The notes below the pieces were generated by a model that was not told the origin of the DNA, searched no databases, and saw only the letters and a list, made by a program, of their open reading frames with translations. 6,084 bases of DNA. It comes from an uncultured Saprospiraceae bacterium. Lineage in GTDB: Bacteria; Bacteroidota; Bacteroidia; Chitinophagales; Saprospiraceae. Of this stretch, positions 5,098-6,084 are shown piece by piece. The stretch lies in NCBI GenBank assembly GCA_937959095.1, contig CALGLY010000752.1, forward strand, positions 1 through 6,084, written 5' to 3'. Made by a program: the position numbers and the translations under genes. Position 1 is the first letter of the stretch; every line of letters starts with the position of its first letter.

Positions 5098-6000
5098 ATG
5101 CTAAAAATTGCATATTCTCCAATCTATAAATATGAACTTCCACAAGGGCATCGCTTCCCCATGGAAAAGTATGAACTGATACCAGAGCAATTGCTCTATG
5201 AAGGCACAGTGAGTGAAGCCAATTTCTTCCATCCTGAAGCCCTCTCCGAAGAACTAATCCTCCTTACCCACGAAGCAGCCTATTGGCAAAAACTCCTCCA
5301 TCTTCAACTCTCCCGAAAAGAAGCACGGGCTATTGGGTTTCCTATTTCTCAGCGTCTAGTACATCGCGGTCGCCACATTTCACAAGGCACTATTGATTGT
5401 GCAAAGTATGCCATGCAATACGGCATAGCTATGAATGTAGCAGGTGGTACACACCATTCATTCACCTACAAAGGCGAAGGCTTTTGCTTGCTGAATGATA
5501 TTGGAATAGCAGCCAATTATTTACTAAAAGAAAAATTGGCAAAGCAGATACTCGTCGTAGATTTGGATGTACATCAAGGAAATGGTACAGCACAGATATT
5601 TCAGAACGAGTCGCGAGTATTCACTTTTAGTATGCACGGCGAAAAAAATTATCCTATTCGAAAAGAACGTTCCGACCTTGATATTGGACTCCCCGATGGC
5701 ACAAAAGATGACTACTACCTCGCTCAACTCCATGATACCCTACCGAAACTCCTAGAAATGGTACAGCCTGATTTTATCTTCTACCTTTCGGGCGTAGATA
5801 TTTTAGAGACAGACAAACTTGGTCGCCTAAGTATGTCACTACAAGGCTGTAAAGCACGAGATCGCTTTGTACTAGAATTATGCAAACAACACCACATTCC
5901 AGTAGCCGTGAGTATGGGCGGCGGCTATTCCAAACGGGTAGCACATATCGTGGAAGCCCATGCGAATACCTTTCGGCTGGCACAAGGAATCTTCTTTTAG
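5098..6000 (+). CDS. Histone-deacetylase-fold Zn deacylase, class IV (HDAC11)-like
   Basis: The 300-aa protein has the full arginase/deacetylase active site: H119-H120 in GGTHHS, zinc ligands D157 and H159 in DLDVHQGNGT plus D234 in SGVDILETDKLG, and catalytic Y277 in GGGY. HQGNG in place of the HHGDG usual in class I/II enzymes, the D-IL-x-x-D-x-LG-x-LS-[IM]-S stretch, GTKDDYYL and GGGYSKR all recall class IV enzymes such as human HDAC11. Known family reactions are removal of acetyl or longer acyl groups from lysine; HDAC11 prefers long-chain fatty acyl. The substrate here is unknown and could be a protein lysine, a polyamine or a small amide. I chose ATG 5098 (MLKIAYSP) because family proteins begin just before this strand; the TTG at 5023 would add 25 unrelated residues read through a hairpin. 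There is no signal peptide or membrane segment, so it is cytoplasmic. It stands alone, with no acetyltransferase, acetoin or polyamine gene beside it. Confidence 0.92.
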   Translation: MLKIAYSPIYKYELPQGHRFPMEKYELIPEQLLYEGTVSEANFFHPEALSEELILLTHEAAYWQKLLHLQLSRKEARAIGFPISQRLVHRGRHISQGTIDCAKYAMQYGIAMNVAGGTHHSFTYKGEGFCLLNDIGIAANYLLKEKLAKQILVVDLDVHQGNGTAQIFQNESRVFTFSMHGEKNYPIRKERSDLDIGLPDGTKDDYYLAQLHDTLPKLLEMVQPDFIFYLSGVDILETDKLGRLSMSLQGCKARDRFVLELCKQHHIPVAVSMGGGYSKRVAHIVEAHANTFRLAQGIFF

Positions 6001-6084
6001 TGAGGAAGACCGCTTCGCCCGCCAAAGGCGGACACGCTGCGAGAAGAGAGACCGCCATCGGCTTCGCCTCGACTGCGAGAACAT
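6001..6084. repeat. GC-rich degenerate repeat after the deacylase gene, cut by the window end
   Basis: The region is much richer in GC than the genes. It contains CCGCC (6019-6023) and GGCGG (6027-6031) as a tight hairpin, and two copies each of GACCGC (6008, 6050), GCTTCGCC (6012-6019, 6061-6068) and CTGCGAGAA (6037-6045, 6073-6081). These lie in the same order, so this is an approximate double repeat of about 35 bases per unit. No terminator with a T-run is visible before the window ends, and nothing here looks coding. Confidence 0.5.

Noticed and set aside
5774..6084. Overlapping minus-strand ORFs at the end of the window
   Set aside because: They run across the conserved C-terminal coding part of the deacylase and into the GC-rich repeat, and encode no recognisable protein; they are shadows.

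Overview
The window looks like chromosome of a Bacteroidota bacterium, possibly from the Saprospiria/Flavobacteriia side (inference). Reasons: AT-rich DNA; no Shine-Dalgarno motifs before the starts (A-rich leaders instead); promoter-like boxes close to the Bacteroidota TAnnTTTG element; large secreted proteins built from Ig-like, P-domain, pre-peptidase and Cys-rich modules; and a short phosphoglycerate dehydrogenase of the Bacteroidota type. All four genes supported here lie on the + strand.

Layout. (1) 2-979: 3' end of a secreted multidomain protein (P-domain-like, Ig-like, then a conserved C-terminal module). (2) 980-1449: non-coding. It holds a strong terminator (1047-1092), a promoter-like box with a second terminator-like hairpin about 85 nt later (candidate small RNA or attenuated leader), and a 90-nt imperfect palindrome (1257-1346). 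(3) 1450-3591: secreted M43 (pappalysin/cytophagalysin) zinc metalloprotease with four near-identical Cys-rich repeats, a pre-peptidase C-terminal-like domain, a fifth Cys-rich repeat and the same C-terminal module as gene 1. (4) 3592-3895: strong terminator, a second weaker terminator-like hairpin, and a promoter-like box. (5) 3896-4855: SerA-type D-3-phosphoglycerate dehydrogenase without an ACT domain. (6) 4856-5097: a small GC-richer repeat, a strong terminator, and a hairpin framed by 10-bp direct repeats. (7) 5098-6000: a histone-deacetylase-fold deacylase most like class IV (HDAC11). (8) 6001-6084: GC-rich degenerate repeat running off the window.

How the genes relate. The first two products are probably exported and share a terminal module, so they likely use the same sorting or surface route. 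The other two are cytoplasmic enzymes (serine synthesis; deacylation of an unknown substrate). Each of the first three genes is followed by its own strong terminator, so this reads as a row of single-gene units, not an operon. I see no transposase, integrase, CRISPR array, tRNA or rRNA, and no convincing new multi-gene system. The most notable items are the shared C-terminal module, the class IV-like deacylase, the 90-nt palindrome and the candidate small RNA.
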